DNA of 64,000 bases, taken from Oscillospiraceae bacterium (GTDB lineage: Bacteria > Bacillota > Clostridia > Oscillospirales > Acutalibacteraceae). This document shows positions 1-9,927 of this stretch, one piece after another; position 1 is the stretch's first letter; every line of letters starts with the position of its first letter. Under the pieces are notes generated by a model. It was given only the letters and a program-made list of their open reading frames with translations. It did no database searches and was not told where the DNA came from. Location of the stretch: the NCBI GenBank assembly GCA_015066515.1, contig SVOH01000009.1, forward strand, positions 1-64,000, read 5' to 3'. The position numbers were made by a program, and so were the translations under genes.

Positions 1-2670
1 ACCATTTGCTACAACACATGCGTCGCGTACATGAAGATTCTTTACAGTGCCGCCTGCAAGCACAGGGATAAGACCTGCACTATCCTCACTATTAGCATAA
101 AGACCTGTTACTGCATAGCCGTCACCGTCAAGTACGCCTGCAAAAGGTCTATATGAATATTTAGGATCATCAAGAACACCGTCACCGTTAGAATCTATAG
201 CATAGTCTTTTTGATCGATCCAACGAAGGCCGCCAACATTTATGTCGTTGGTAAGCTTAAAGTAAAGCTTTTCGGTATAGTTGGTACCACCCGAGCCAAT
301 TACACGAGCAAGTGTTAACGCGTCGCTTATAAGATATGGGTCATCTTTTGTGCCCGAGCCCTGCATATTTTCATAGTTAATATATACGCCGTCTTCATGT
401 GCGCCTATCATAGTCCAGTTACCAACAGAAGAAGCAGGTTGGCTAAGACTCCAACGTGATTCGTTTGTGTAAGCGATTGCTTCTTTCCAGTTAGTAGCGT
501 GACTGTACGCTGCCGAATTACCTGTAACCGCAAGCATGCCGTCTATAACCGACCACTGTGTCCAGTTAAGGTTTGGCATTGTATCTGCCGAATATTCTGT
601 AATACCGCCTACAAGGCCTGATTTGGTAGAAGCTTCACTTGTATAGCAATTTACATATTGGGGATAATCATTTGCCTTATTGTCGGGATACACACCCAAT
701 GATACACAGTTTTCGAAATAGAAATGCTGTGTGCCCGACTGGCCAAGGTTTATAAATCCGCCTTTTCCCGTGCCTGCATCTGGAGCAAAACCGTCGGGAA
801 CTACAAGCTCGTTAGAAGAATCAAACAAGCAATTTGTAAAGCTACAAGCAGCCGGTGTGCCGTGTGAAGCAACAAAACCTGCAACACCACCAAAACCACT
901 AGTAGAGTTAGTTTGAACTCGTGAGTTTTTAACAGTTACATTGTGGATTCCAACACTTGTAACAGCAACTGTTGAACCGTTAACTGTCTGTCCACCGCTT
1001 GTGCTAGGATCAAGATCTGTATTAGTAGCCTTTGTATCATCATAACCTAGTGATGCTGTGATTACACCCGCATAGGTATATCCGGTGTTATGAATAAACG
1101 CCTTATCAAATGTAACGTTTTTAATAACGGCATCGTCCATAAGTGCAGGAACAAAACCAACACCTTCATTATTCCAACCACGGTCTACCGTTTTACTGTA
1201 AAGACCGTGAATTGTAACCCCGTTACCGTCAAACTCGCCACGGAAAGCAGTCGCCTGATCGCGAATGCCATCACCATCTGTATCGGCCGAAAACGAAGCA
1301 TTGGTAAAAAGACCCGCCGTCCAGTTGATTACTTTATTAGAACCTGCACTAACCAAATCCTTCAGTATATCAAGTGTACCGCCAACTACGGGGCTTAAAT
1401 AAATATCGGTTACGCCATCAGCTACCTTATAATATGCTTTTTCATACACTTTTACGGTAACCTTTGTGCCATTATTATCAACCTGCTTTGTCTTGCCTGT
1501 GTCAATGCGACCGCCTTCAAGCACCATCTTGCGAAGCTGCGCTGCAGTTTCAATAATATATGGGTCGTCTTTGGTACCCTTACCGCCTGCAAATTCGGTA
1601 GCGGCTGTACCGTCCCAAATATCAGGTGCTTCAATATATGTCCATCCTTCAGGTTTAATGTTTGCAGGGTATCCACTTTCACTTACATACCAAAATCCAT
1701 CTTCACTATCGGTCGCCCAATCAAGACCTGGCATGTTAACCTGCGCCATAACACCCTTCATACTCTCTGCAGGAAGTACTGTAACACCACTTGTAGATAC
1801 AGACTGATCGGTATAACAGTCTATATATGTACAGGTTTGGCCAATTTCTGTTTTAACGCCAATTGCAACAGTATCTTCAACCGTATTGCCTGTTGTAGCA
1901 TCGGTATAACCTATAATTTGCGAAATATTACCTGCGTTATCGTAAACCAAGCAATTTTTTACTGTTACTGGATCATTACCTGCATGACCAATTATAGCAC
2001 CCTTGGTGCCTGTTGAATTTATATAGTTAAGTGCTACAACGCAATTTTCTATAGTTGTAGAATATACTGTACCCCAACTGCTTACGCCAACAACTGCGCC
2101 CGCAAAGCCCGAACAGTTAGCATAGCCTTTCATAACCGACACATTTTTTATTGTGCCACCATTTATCTGATGGAAAAGGCCAAAAGTCGACTGTGAACCG
2201 CCTGTATATAAACCGTATACAGTCGCCCCATTACCGTCAAAATTACCTTGGAATGTACCGTTTGACCAATATATTCTGCAAGAAGCTGCGTTTGCTTCAT
2301 AAAAATCTTTTACTTCTGCCGCAGTGGTAAGAGCGTCAATACCACTTTTTAAAGACTCGGACTGCATATAAAATGCATCAACGCCGTCTTTTACCTTAAA
2401 GTATACACCGTCTGTAGTAACCTTATTTGCCGTAACAGCATAAAGCTGTTCGCAGGTTTCAATTATATATGGGTCGCCGGCTACACCAGTACCACCTGAA
2501 AAGCTTGTATTGCTGCTTCCATCCCAGGTGTCGTATACATAGCCATCATCTGCCGCATTGGCATTTATATTAAAGCCAATATTAGCGGTAAAGAGCGTAC
2601 CTATAACCATTGCAAGTGCAAGGGCTATACTTAATACTCTTTTAGCGCTTTTGTTTATTTTAATTTTCAT
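1..2670 (-). CDS. Giant secreted surface protein with beta-helix/GLUG-like repeat modules; 3' end lies beyond the left edge (partial)
   Basis: Open minus frame from ATG at 2670..2668 to position 1, not in the ORF track because no stop lies in the window. N-terminus MKIKINKSAKRVLSIALALAMVIGTLFTANIGFNINANA is a signal peptide; repeated DPYII and F(D)GN(F)DGNGxTxxGLY motifs; SNGDGVLDD-type insertion near 170-220. Confidence 0.85.
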   Translation of the reverse strand, partial: MKIKINKSAKRVLSIALALAMVIGTLFTANIGFNINANAADDGYVYDTWDGSSNTSFSGGTGVAGDPYIIETCEQLYAVTANKVTTDGVYFKVKDGVDAFYMQSESLKSGIDALTTAAEVKDFYEANAASCRIYWSNGTFQGNFDGNGATVYGLYTGGSQSTFGLFHQINGGTIKNVSVMKGYANCSGFAGAVVGVSSWGTVYSTTIENCVVALNYINSTGTKGAIIGHAGNDPVTVKNCLVYDNAGNISQIIGYTDATTGNTVEDTVAIGVKTEIGQTCTYIDCYTDQSVSTSGVTVLPAESMKGVMAQVNMPGLDWATDSEDGFWYVSESGYPANIKPEGWTYIEAPDIWDGTAATEFAGGKGTKDDPYIIETAAQLRKMVLEGGRIDTGKTKQVDNNGTKVTVKVYEKAYYKVADGVTDIYLSPVVGGTLDILKDLVSAGSNKVINWTAGLFTNASFSADTDGDGIRDQATAFRGEFDGNGVTIHGLYSKTVDRGWNNEGVGFVPALMDDAVIKNVTFDKAFIHNTGYTYAGVITASLGYDDTKATNTDLDPSTSGGQTVNGSTVAVTSVGIHNVTVKNSRVQTNSTSGFGGVAGFVASHGTPAACSFTNCLFDSSNELVVPDGFAPDAGTGKGGFINLGQSGTQHFYFENCVSLGVYPDNKANDYPQYVNCYTSEASTKSGLVGGITEYSADTMPNLNWTQWSVIDGMLAVTGNSAAYSHATNWKEAIAYTNESRWSLSQPASSVGNWTMIGAHEDGVYINYENMQGSGTKDDPYLISDALTLARVIGSGGTNYTEKLYFKLTNDINVGGLRWIDQKDYAIDSNGDGVLDDPKYSYRPFAGVLDGDGYAVTGLYANSEDSAGLIPVLAGGTVKNLHVRDACVVANG

Positions 2671-2736
2671 AAAAAACCTCTCTTTTCTTTTCACAAATTA
2701 AGTGAATTTATAGGTTTGTTTCTTTTGTTCTAATAA

Positions 2737-2862
2737 TTATCTAGGCCAAATTACGATATCATCGTCTTCATCGCCAAAGTTTGCGTTAGGGTCGCTTGTA
2801 ACGATAATATCTGTAAGGTCAAGTTCATATATTTCGATTTTAGATTTCTGGAACATATTCAT
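2737..2862 (-). CDS. 41-aa acidic small protein MNMFQKSKIEIYELDLTDIIVTSDPNANFGDEDDDIVIWPR
   Basis: ATG at 2862 preceded by AAAAGGAGAAAT (strong SD), stop at 2737; the 76-aa track ORF starts further upstream inside the preceding gene. Confidence 0.65.
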   Translation of the reverse strand: MNMFQKSKIEIYELDLTDIIVTSDPNANFGDEDDDIVIWPR

Positions 2863-2884
2863 ATTTCTCCTTTTTATATTATCA

Positions 2885-5800
2885 TTATGCGCCATAACGT
2901 GCTTCGAGCATCTGGCTGTAGAACAAAAGCGCTTTTGCTGCTTCGTATCTTGTTTCGTAATAATCACATGGGTTTATTCTGTTGGCTCTGTAAGCCTCTA
3001 GTGCAAAGCCCTCTGCGCTAAATGTACCAAAGTCGGTACCGTTTACTGTAACTGAAATGCCTGTACAAAGTGCTTTTACAGGAACATCTTTAAGCCTATA
3101 AAGGTGATATCTACCTGCACCATCGTTGTTAACCATTTCAGAAGCCTTAACGGTAGCGATAACAGTATCACCAGACTTAAATGTTGCCACAACAGAATCG
3201 CTCTGCCTGTAGTCACCCGCAAATGCAAAGGTAAATGCAATATAAGGATTAACCTTTAGATTAAGGCTTGTAGCGTACATACCGTAAGTATCTGTGCTTG
3301 CGCCATATATATCGTAGTTATCAAGCACAAGTGCATCATACTCTGCCTGAAGATCAGCCGGCATATAGGTTAATTTAACAGGTGTAAGTGAAGGATATTC
3401 TCCACGGTTTCCTGTATACCATACACTATCCCAAGCAAGAGCTGGCATATTATCCCTTGCTGCCGCACCCTTCATTTGAGAAATGTCAAGTTTTGTTATT
3501 TTGTCTGCATAACTTATACTAAATGCTGTTTCAGCTACGCTTAAATCTTGGTCGGTATAAACGTTTGTATATGCTTCTGCATTACTAATTCGCTTAAAGT
3601 CGCCAAGTTTTGTTGTATTTAATGTGTATGGTGCTGTTCCAATAGATATTGAGTTTTTAATTGTTGGTGTACTACCGGTAAATCCAACAAATCCCGGAAT
3701 AGTGTCACAAGCATTTTCTGTTATATTGCCTGCAACAAAACAGTTATCTATTGTAATTGTTGGACCCCAATATCCGTTACCAACAATCGTGCCTACACTG
3801 CCGTAATATGATGAATTGTCTGCGTTTTGCGATGCTAGATAACAATTTACTACTGAGCAGTTGTTAATTGTAAGTGTGCCTGCGTTTGTTGAGGTTGTTG
3901 CCACTATACCACCAACAACATTTGAACCTCCGGTTCCCGCCGTAGATGCAAAATAGCAGTTTTTAACATTTATGTTTTCAATCACAGCGGAAGTTCCTAC
4001 AATGTGGAACAAACCACCGTTTGCTTGATTATCTTTAGGAGAATACACACCGTATACTGTAGCACCGTTACCGTCGAAGTGACCGTTAAAACTACCATAT
4101 GACCACCAAATAGAACCACCGCTTGTTTCAAAATAATTCTTAACTTCAGTAGCACTTGTAAGATTAGCAACCGTTTCTCCGCCATTCATATAGAACGCTT
4201 CGATATTATCTGCAACCTTAAAATACATATTTGTGGTGTCTATACTGCCTTTTTCTGCGCCTAAAGTATCAGTTATTCTGTTAGCACAAACAGATGCTAA
4301 ATCGTTTGCATCATATATAATATATGGATTTTCTTCAGAGCCGTTGCCCTCTTGTGCAGGGTCAACTATAAAGTCGTCGTCATAGCCGCTATATGTGCTT
4401 GCAATTTTTTCAACCGCGTCAGATTTTACAGGTGCAATTGACGGATACTCGCCCTGGGCACCATATACCCAAACATTTTCCCAGTCAAAACCGCTAGCTG
4501 TAGCCATTGCCGCTACACCCTGTAGTGACTCTTTGCTTACACTTGTAACATTATATTTTGCAAGTGTTGTGTCAGTATTATCTGCATTTTTTGCCTTTAG
4601 ATCTGCCAAATCAGAATCTGTATATACGTTTTTGAAATATCCATTTCCTATATAGAACAAATTCCAACCCTGACCACATACAGAAGAACCAATAACTATA
4701 AGATTATTTACATATGAGTTTACTGTCACGCCATCAACGGTTGAACTGTTTGCAGAGTTAGATATTACCGGCATAACCTCGCCATCTTTGTAAGCAAATT
4801 TTGTAACATTGTCTGCAACAATGCAGTTTTCCGCATGTACTGTAGGTGTTGTGTTAGCAAGCAACACACCACCAAAGCTTCTGTAGTCGCTACCGTTTCG
4901 ATTACACTTTATATAGCAATCTTTCACGGAACAGTTTTCTATTGTAATAACACCCGCATCACTGCTGCTGCTTGCAACAATGCCTGCAGTCTTTGCTCCG
5001 CCTTCGATATATGAATTCTTTAAATTTATGTTTTTAATGGTTACACTTCCAGCAACCTTGGGGAATAATGCCGCAGAATCCTGCACGTAACCCTTAGCAG
5101 TAGAACCGGTATAAAGACCATATATTGTTACGCCGTTGCCATCAAAATGGCCTCTAAAATATTCAGAAACACTACTGCTTGTGGGCAACCACCATACTGC
5201 GCCACCATTTGCTGTAAAGTAATCTTCAACCGCCTCAGCACTTGTAAGGTTAGCAACGGTTTCGCCGCCATTCATATAAAACGCCTTAACGCCATCTGCA
5301 ACCTTAAAATACTTTCCTTCTGTTACAACATAACCACGTGCTACCGCCGCAAACTGATTTGCTGTCTCTACAATGTATGGGTCATCTTGAGTACCTGTAC
5401 CGGAAGTAAACTCAGTATATTGGCTTGCATCTGTATAAGTGCTGGATGTTATTTCTGGGGTAGTATTCGATGCCAATGCATCTTTTGCTGCGTGACCGTA
5501 ATTAATAAGTGCCGCGGCAACCTTTTTGTCGGCTGTTTTTTGATCATCTGTGGTAGAGCTAGCGTATGTAGCGTTACCGTCCATAACGTCTAACGCGTAA
5601 TCTTCTATAGAGATTTGCTGTGTTTCAGAGTATACTATCTCGCTATCATCTTCACTGGTAGTGATAATTGTTGGTAGCCAAACGGTATCAATCTCTCTTG
5701 CAGAGAGATTTTCAATTGTATACATTTTAGCGCCTGCAGGCAAAAGACTGCCGGCATATGGTGAATCGGTTGCCGTAGTAAGCTTGATAAAACCTTCTTT

Positions 5801-7678
5801 ACCGGTAGTTTTTGGAACATAGAGCGCCGCATCGTCTGAATCATATGGTGGAACAAAATGGAAATTAATATCAAAGCTTCCATCATCGGCATAGGTAATA
5901 TTTACCGCCTGTAAAGTCCAATCGTAATCAGTAGTATCGCTAGCTTCAAGGTCAAAGCCTTTAAGCAAGGTCGGATACTGACCCGATTTACCTACAAACC
6001 AAATACCGTCGGTATTGTCGGCTGTGTTCCAATCAAGGTCGGCACCAGGGAATGGCCAACCGTTTGCATCACGTATAGCTTTGTTTGCCGCAGTAGCTTC
6101 GGCTGTTGCAACAGAAGCATTAGCACCAAGAAAATCGCTGGATGCAATATTACCGTTTATGTTGAATTTAACTCTATTAGCCTCGGTATTTTGAGACGGA
6201 GCAAAATTAAGTAACGCTTGAACATCTTGATCGGTAAATATGTTTACAAAGTTACCGGTATCTATATGATTGCGTGACCACGGAGCCGCTAAGTCCCACG
6301 GAGTAGCACCTATTGAAATAACATTTGTTATATAAGTGGCGCCGCTACTGTAGCCTACTAATAGCTTTTTGTTGTAACTTGTTGAAAAACTGTTTTCTAT
6401 AGTATTGTCATAAACTAAACAGTTATTTACTGTAACAGCGCCATAACATCTACCTAACAGCGCGCCACCATTCATTTCACTTGTATTGGTGCAGCTTATA
6501 TAGTTATTAGTCGATGTACAATTTTCAATTATTGTGCTGCCCGCATTACCACGCATGTTACCTATAATTGCGCCTGCCGCAGTTGAAGCTGTAAGATATG
6601 AATTTTTAATAGTAATATTCTTTATTGTTTGAGGATCGGCGGTAGTGCTACCATAGCTCGAATACGGAAACAAACCTGCCGAATAACCGTCGGAGTATAA
6701 ACCGTAGATTGTAACACCATTACCATCAAAGTTGCCATTGAAAGTGACACTCTTACTCCACCACGTGTTTGTGGCACCATTTTCCTCAAAATAAGCCTTA
6801 ACTGCTGCAGCAGAGGTGAGATCAGCAACCGCCTCGCCACCATTCATATAGAACGCGTCTATACCGTCTGCTACTTTAAAGTACTCGTGATTTGTACCTA
6901 CAACAGTCCCATTACATGTAAGTTCATCCCTACTTAAAGCGAATATCTGACCGGGGTTGGTGATTATGTACGGATTGCTTTCTGAGTTTTCTTTTGTAGG
7001 ATCAAGAAGCTCAACAGTGGTAACCTTGCCAGTATAAGAAATTGCTGTATAATCTTTGGTTTCCACCACCGGTTTTACCTGATAACCGCTCTTTGCCTCG
7101 CCGCAAAGGGTACATACTGCGCTTGAGTAAACAGCATATCCGTTATCAACATCGGTGTAAACGGGATCACCGCTTACAGAATACACGTGAGTACAGCCGG
7201 CGGTAAACTTGCCGTTTGTGGCTGTGAATTCGGTATAGTTTTCATCATACAAGCCGCTAAAGTCAAGCTCACTCAAGGTGATGTCTATGTCGCTTGTAAT
7301 AGGTGCTGAAAACACAAAACTAAGATTAAAGCTTAGTGAGGTAAAAAGCTCTGCATCAAGAGTTCTAAACTCAACCCTGCCGTCTAATACCTCACATTCC
7401 ATATTTGCGGTATCACTGACAATAGGTTTAACATCAACCGATTCATACCAATCATTAGTATTATCGATTGTGAAGATACCTGCAGCCATACCGCCCGGCA
7501 CAGTGAACTCTACCGTAGCGGTAGCTTCGGTATCATTTTTTTTGCACTGAGCGCCTGTAATAACATAAGAGGGACCTTCAGCCGCGTTTACGGTTATAAG
7601 ACAACCCAAAACGGCTGTGGCGCAAATTGCTATTGAAAGAATTATTGATAGCAATTTGGCAAATGTTTTGTTAGACAT
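2885..7678 (-). CDS. Giant secreted protein: signal peptide, cohesin-like N-terminal domain, CxxC segment, three GLUG-like modules, C-terminal AKALLFYSQMLEARYGA motif
   Basis: 1597-aa ORF; three modules each beginning [ND]PYI[IV] and containing FNGxFDGNG; N-terminal region resembles a cohesin fold (ITLSELDFSGLYDENYTEFTATNGKFT). Confidence 0.85.
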   Translation of the reverse strand: MSNKTFAKLLSIILSIAICATAVLGCLITVNAAEGPSYVITGAQCKKNDTEATATVEFTVPGGMAAGIFTIDNTNDWYESVDVKPIVSDTANMECEVLDGRVEFRTLDAELFTSLSFNLSFVFSAPITSDIDITLSELDFSGLYDENYTEFTATNGKFTAGCTHVYSVSGDPVYTDVDNGYAVYSSAVCTLCGEAKSGYQVKPVVETKDYTAISYTGKVTTVELLDPTKENSESNPYIITNPGQIFALSRDELTCNGTVVGTNHEYFKVADGIDAFYMNGGEAVADLTSAAAVKAYFEENGATNTWWSKSVTFNGNFDGNGVTIYGLYSDGYSAGLFPYSSYGSTTADPQTIKNITIKNSYLTASTAAGAIIGNMRGNAGSTIIENCTSTNNYISCTNTSEMNGGALLGRCYGAVTVNNCLVYDNTIENSFSTSYNKKLLVGYSSGATYITNVISIGATPWDLAAPWSRNHIDTGNFVNIFTDQDVQALLNFAPSQNTEANRVKFNINGNIASSDFLGANASVATAEATAANKAIRDANGWPFPGADLDWNTADNTDGIWFVGKSGQYPTLLKGFDLEASDTTDYDWTLQAVNITYADDGSFDINFHFVPPYDSDDAALYVPKTTGKEGFIKLTTATDSPYAGSLLPAGAKMYTIENLSAREIDTVWLPTIITTSEDDSEIVYSETQQISIEDYALDVMDGNATYASSTTDDQKTADKKVAAALINYGHAAKDALASNTTPEITSSTYTDASQYTEFTSGTGTQDDPYIVETANQFAAVARGYVVTEGKYFKVADGVKAFYMNGGETVANLTSAEAVEDYFTANGGAVWWLPTSSSVSEYFRGHFDGNGVTIYGLYTGSTAKGYVQDSAALFPKVAGSVTIKNINLKNSYIEGGAKTAGIVASSSSDAGVITIENCSVKDCYIKCNRNGSDYRSFGGVLLANTTPTVHAENCIVADNVTKFAYKDGEVMPVISNSANSSTVDGVTVNSYVNNLIVIGSSVCGQGWNLFYIGNGYFKNVYTDSDLADLKAKNADNTDTTLAKYNVTSVSKESLQGVAAMATASGFDWENVWVYGAQGEYPSIAPVKSDAVEKIASTYSGYDDDFIVDPAQEGNGSEENPYIIYDANDLASVCANRITDTLGAEKGSIDTTNMYFKVADNIEAFYMNGGETVANLTSATEVKNYFETSGGSIWWSYGSFNGHFDGNGATVYGVYSPKDNQANGGLFHIVGTSAVIENINVKNCYFASTAGTGGSNVVGGIVATTSTNAGTLTINNCSVVNCYLASQNADNSSYYGSVGTIVGNGYWGPTITIDNCFVAGNITENACDTIPGFVGFTGSTPTIKNSISIGTAPYTLNTTKLGDFKRISNAEAYTNVYTDQDLSVAETAFSISYADKITKLDISQMKGAAARDNMPALAWDSVWYTGNRGEYPSLTPVKLTYMPADLQAEYDALVLDNYDIYGASTDTYGMYATSLNLKVNPYIAFTFAFAGDYRQSDSVVATFKSGDTVIATVKASEMVNNDGAGRYHLYRLKDVPVKALCTGISVTVNGTDFGTFSAEGFALEAYRANRINPCDYYETRYEAAKALLFYSQMLEARYGA

Positions 7679-7840
7679 AATCTCAATCTCCTTTTGATTT
7701 GAATGTTTTATGCTATTATTAAAAAAGTTGCAACGAGTCCATAATATAGCATGATAATCACATAATCATTTTATCACAAGTTAGTAAACACTACAATATA
7801 AGCATTTAAACTCATTATGTAACAATATAAACTTGAAAAA

Positions 7841-7875
7841 ATATACAACCCCCACAAAAAGTGAAGGTTGTATAT
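7841..7875 (-). terminator. Rho-independent terminator downstream of the beta-propeller gene
   Basis: ATATACAACC / GGTTGTATAT inverted repeat followed by T-run on the minus strand. Confidence 0.75.
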
Positions 7876-7893
7876 CAAAAATATTATGAAAAT

Positions 7894-9927
7894 TTAACCT
7901 ATTTTTGCTATTTGTAAAAAGGTATTTATATCAAATACCTGTAACGCATTTTTAGATACAATATAAAATGCATCGCCGACAAATAAGCCTCTTACATCGT
8001 CCATAGCATATTTATAATCGCTTTCTATTGTTAGAGTAGCTGCTTTTACAAAGCCTTCGTCCGTGTACTTAAAGATAATGTACTTGCCGTTACTGTAGTC
8101 ATCGGTTGCAGCAAAACCGATTAAGTTTTTATCCTTATGAACAAGCATTGCCTTGTGATTATTAAGTGCCGGAGAATAGCTGTAACCGTCAATTATGTTT
8201 TTATCTTGCTCGGTTACGTTTGCAGGGTCGGTAATATTAAACATAGAAAGCTTAAGGTCGCGAGTTCTGCCGGTGTTTTCATCGGCATCCATACCAAATC
8301 CCAAAAGCAAGCCGTCGCCGTATGGATACATATATTCTGAAAAGCCGGGTATTTTAAGCTCGCCCAAAATTTTTGGATTTGTAGGGTCGCTTAAGTCTGC
8401 ACTAAAAAGCGGGTCGGTTTGACGGAAGGTTACAAAGTAGGCCGTGTCCCCCATAAAACGAACCGAGTACACACGCTCGCCCTTTGCTAAATTGGTTATT
8501 TCGCCCACCTTTTTAAGCTCACTGTCAAGCACGGTAAGACGAGCGGTGGTATTGCGGCTATATGATATAATTTCGTGCTCGCTGTTATCAAACTTTTGCT
8601 TTACCTGAGTAGTTACAGTCGCTGTAGTGACAAAACGGAAATAGTCATTGTATTCGTCAATAAAAAACTGATTTTCAAGCGTGCCATCTACCTCGCCCGA
8701 GGTTTTATATTCGATTGTACCAGTCTTTATAGCAAGCCTTGATACTACTGTTTTTTCAGCAACATAACTTTCGGTATCATCAGACGTATCATTATATTGT
8801 GTATCGGCAAGAATTATATTACCCTGACTGCAATAAATGTTATCGGTGCCACCCAATAGACTTGCAGTGTCGCACATAGCGCCGTCTTTATAGTTATATG
8901 AGCCTATAACCGTATACTGACTATTGTAGTTTTCTTGTTCATAACGGTAAATACTGTCGGCGGGCACCGGTTTGCACACATCATTTACCTCGGTTGTGGG
9001 AACAAAGGTTGTGGGGTCATCTTTATCTATTTCATAAACATTTATATGACAGTTTGATATTAGGTACATATAGTCCCCTACCATACGCGCAGAATTGTAT
9101 ATACCATCTTGACAAACCTGTGCTATCTGCTTAGGATTTTTAGGATCGCTTATATCGTATATTAAAATCAGTACTGAGCTTTTGGCTTTATTGTAGTGGT
9201 CGGGTTGCAAAATTATGGCACGGTCGCCCTTTAAAAACATATCGCCGTAATCGGTAGTGTATTCGCGTGAAAGCTCGGTTTTACTCAAAAGCTTTGACGC
9301 TTCACCCTCGGCCGAAAAAATACTGAAGGTTGTTCCCTTGATGTAATAGATATGTTTGCCATCTGTTTTAACAATATCGGCCTCGGAGACACCCTCTACC
9401 TGCTCGGTGGTGTTAGAAAAATCCCCTTTGTCAGATTCGTCGCCTAAATTTGCGCTTGTGTCCTTACCACTTGAACCGCCCGGTTTTGCGTTGGTGCTGC
9501 TACCGTTTGTAGATGACGGCGCACTAACAACACCATCAGAATCGCCTTCTGCATATTCAATTTCCTCTTCATAAATAATAGCCTCATCGTCGGTTACGCC
9601 AAAGCCGTTCCAAAAGCTATAATCCTTTTTAGGCTTTATAAGCTTGTAAATCTCATCATATGATTTTGAAACCTTGAGTGTCTGAGTAGAGGATGTATTA
9701 TCCTTAACAAGTGGTTTAAAGCTATCGCGCGGCACAAATATAATACCTAAAACAATGGCAATACAAGCCACGCAAGCAAATGCTACGCGCCAAGGAATTG
9801 CAGGATTTTTACGGTCGCGAAGCTCTTCTTTGAGTATAATCTTATCTAAAATTTTATCGTGCGTTTCTCGGTCAACGGTTATATGGTCCATTGCAGACTT
9901 ATAATTCTTATCAAACATTAACCTCAT
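7894..9927 (-). CDS. Membrane-anchored beta-propeller domain protein (secreted C-terminal beta-propeller family), putative sigma-factor regulator
   Basis: Cytoplasmic-like N-terminus, one TM (VAFACVACIAIVLGIIF), long extracellular region with VEGVSEADIVKTDGKHIYYI and DPTNPKILGELKIPGFSEYMYP, typical of this family; overlaps the upstream sigma factor ORF. Confidence 0.85.
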   Translation of the reverse strand: MRLMFDKNYKSAMDHITVDRETHDKILDKIILKEELRDRKNPAIPWRVAFACVACIAIVLGIIFVPRDSFKPLVKDNTSSTQTLKVSKSYDEIYKLIKPKKDYSFWNGFGVTDDEAIIYEEEIEYAEGDSDGVVSAPSSTNGSSTNAKPGGSSGKDTSANLGDESDKGDFSNTTEQVEGVSEADIVKTDGKHIYYIKGTTFSIFSAEGEASKLLSKTELSREYTTDYGDMFLKGDRAIILQPDHYNKAKSSVLILIYDISDPKNPKQIAQVCQDGIYNSARMVGDYMYLISNCHINVYEIDKDDPTTFVPTTEVNDVCKPVPADSIYRYEQENYNSQYTVIGSYNYKDGAMCDTASLLGGTDNIYCSQGNIILADTQYNDTSDDTESYVAEKTVVSRLAIKTGTIEYKTSGEVDGTLENQFFIDEYNDYFRFVTTATVTTQVKQKFDNSEHEIISYSRNTTARLTVLDSELKKVGEITNLAKGERVYSVRFMGDTAYFVTFRQTDPLFSADLSDPTNPKILGELKIPGFSEYMYPYGDGLLLGFGMDADENTGRTRDLKLSMFNITDPANVTEQDKNIIDGYSYSPALNNHKAMLVHKDKNLIGFAATDDYSNGKYIIFKYTDEGFVKAATLTIESDYKYAMDDVRGLFVGDAFYIVSKNALQVFDINTFLQIAKIG

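Noticed and set aside
5147-5593. 148-aa plus-strand ORF
   Set aside because: Antisense to the 1597-aa surface protein; Cys/Ile-rich nonsense composition typical of a shadow frame.
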